64,000 bases of DNA from Roseovarius sp. MMSF_3359 (GTDB taxonomy: Bacteria; Pseudomonadota; Alphaproteobacteria; Rhodobacterales; Rhodobacteraceae), in contig NZ_JASHJC010000003.1 in NCBI RefSeq assembly GCF_030733385.1, forward strand, positions 62,001 through 126,000, read 5' to 3'. Shown here in pieces: positions 63,620 to 64,000 of this stretch. A program made the position numbers and the translations under genes. The stretch's first letter is position 1; every line of letters starts with the position of its first letter. The notes beneath the pieces were generated by a model. It ran no database searches. It worked only from the letters and a program-made list of their open reading frames with translations, and was not told the DNA's origin.

Positions 63620-64000
63620 TGAAAAAGCCATTCCTGCATAGAGTGATCCGCCGGTTCTGCGGCGAACGTGACGGCTCGGTCATGGTGGAGACGGTGATCT
63701 GTCTGCCCCTGCTGATCTGGGCCCTGGTGGCAACCTGGGAATTCTTCGAGGTTCATCGCTACAGAAGCGCCCGCGAAAAGGCGACCTACACGCTGGCCGA
63801 CATGCTGTCGCGCGAAACGGCGGGTATCACGGATACCTACATGGACAACGCCATGCGCCTGTTCGACAGCATTACCAACGACGATGGTGTCAATCAGCTG
63901 CGTATTTCGGTGGTCCGCTACGACGCCGATGACGATAAGTACTTCATTCGCTGGTCGAAAACCCGTGGTACCGGTGATTATTCGGAGCTGGCCGATGCCG
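63619..64000 (+). CDS. Second TadE-like pseudopilin, cut by the window end
   Basis: The frame begins with ATG overlapping the preceding TAA and runs out of the window after 127 codons. Its N-terminus 'CGERDGSVMVETVICLPLLI' repeats the TadE architecture: basic leader, Glu after a Val-Met-Val stretch, one helix. The next segment is helical and acidic. It completes a set of one TadG-like and two TadE-like proteins typical of Rhodobacterales tad loci. Confidence 0.88.
   Translation, partial: MKKPFLHRVIRRFCGERDGSVMVETVICLPLLIWALVATWEFFEVHRYRSAREKATYTLADMLSRETAGITDTYMDNAMRLFDSITNDDGVNQLRISVVRYDADDDKYFIRWSKTRGTGDYSELADA

Overview
The window is high-GC, densely packed alphaproteobacterial chromosome. 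Gene content points to the Rhodobacteraceae, and within it the marine Roseobacter group. Indicators are a trimethylamine monooxygenase (tmm), heterotetrameric sarcosine oxidase (soxBDAG), several DUF families common in Rhodobacterales (DUF1028, DUF1178, DUF2189, DUF3726), a lysC-ptsP pair, dnaG-rpoD, a KpsS/KpsC-type capsule locus and Tad pilus pseudopilins. This assignment comes from recognising protein families by eye, not from a database search. No rRNA, tRNA, CRISPR, IS element or prophage was seen.

Layout. 1-2.8 kb: a peptide-type ABC binding protein (cut by the window edge) diverges from a DUF1028 protein and an M20 amidohydrolase, with twin palindromes between them. 2.9-5.9 kb: a leaderless type I periplasmic-binding-fold protein diverges from tmm across an operator-like region; a 27-codon hydrophobic peptide gene converges on tmm. 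5.9-7.1 kb: a gene-poor, lower-GC stretch with a REP-like repeat and one foreign-looking small gene. 7.2-15.6 kb: an orphan iron-type ABC permease, an RpiR regulator and a complete divergent dipeptide/oligopeptide-type ABC operon. 15.8-18.3 kb: modABC. 18.5-25.8 kb: housekeeping and salvage genes (NUDIX, DUF1178, SDR, lysC, ptsP, EcsC, GNAT, flavin reductase). 26-27.6 kb: a SulP anion transporter. 27.8-31.7 kb: a five-gene operon opened by MTA phosphorylase and closed by adenine phosphoribosyltransferase. 31.9-32.9 kb: a UDP-glucuronate-epimerase-like gene.

33.0-38.9 kb is the most interesting region. A LysR regulator precedes aldehyde dehydrogenase, an M19-dipeptidase-like protein that has lost canonical metal ligands, a 565-residue protein of unknown family, and a DUF3726 protein. 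Two of the junctions are 4-base ATGA overlaps. This looks like an uncharacterised catabolic pathway. A DUF2189 membrane protein and a proline-racemase-family enzyme with a Ser/Cys active-site pair follow.

41.1-48.1 kb: riboflavin genes ribE and nrdR-ribD are separated by capsule genes kpsS-kpsD-kpsC on the other strand. 48.1-53.7 kb: YjbQ, an orphan Phd-type antitoxin, rpoD, dnaG and a small periplasmic protein. 53.8-58.9 kb: soxBDAG. 59-61 kb: a lipoprotein and glutamate dehydrogenase. 61.3-64 kb: a von Willebrand-domain TadG-like protein and two TadE-like pseudopilins, the last cut by the window end.

Functionally the window leans toward methylated-amine and amino-acid turnover (Tmm, sarcosine oxidase, glutamate dehydrogenase, peptide transport, proline-family enzymes), cofactor supply (Mo uptake, riboflavin) and cell-surface construction (capsule, Tad pili).
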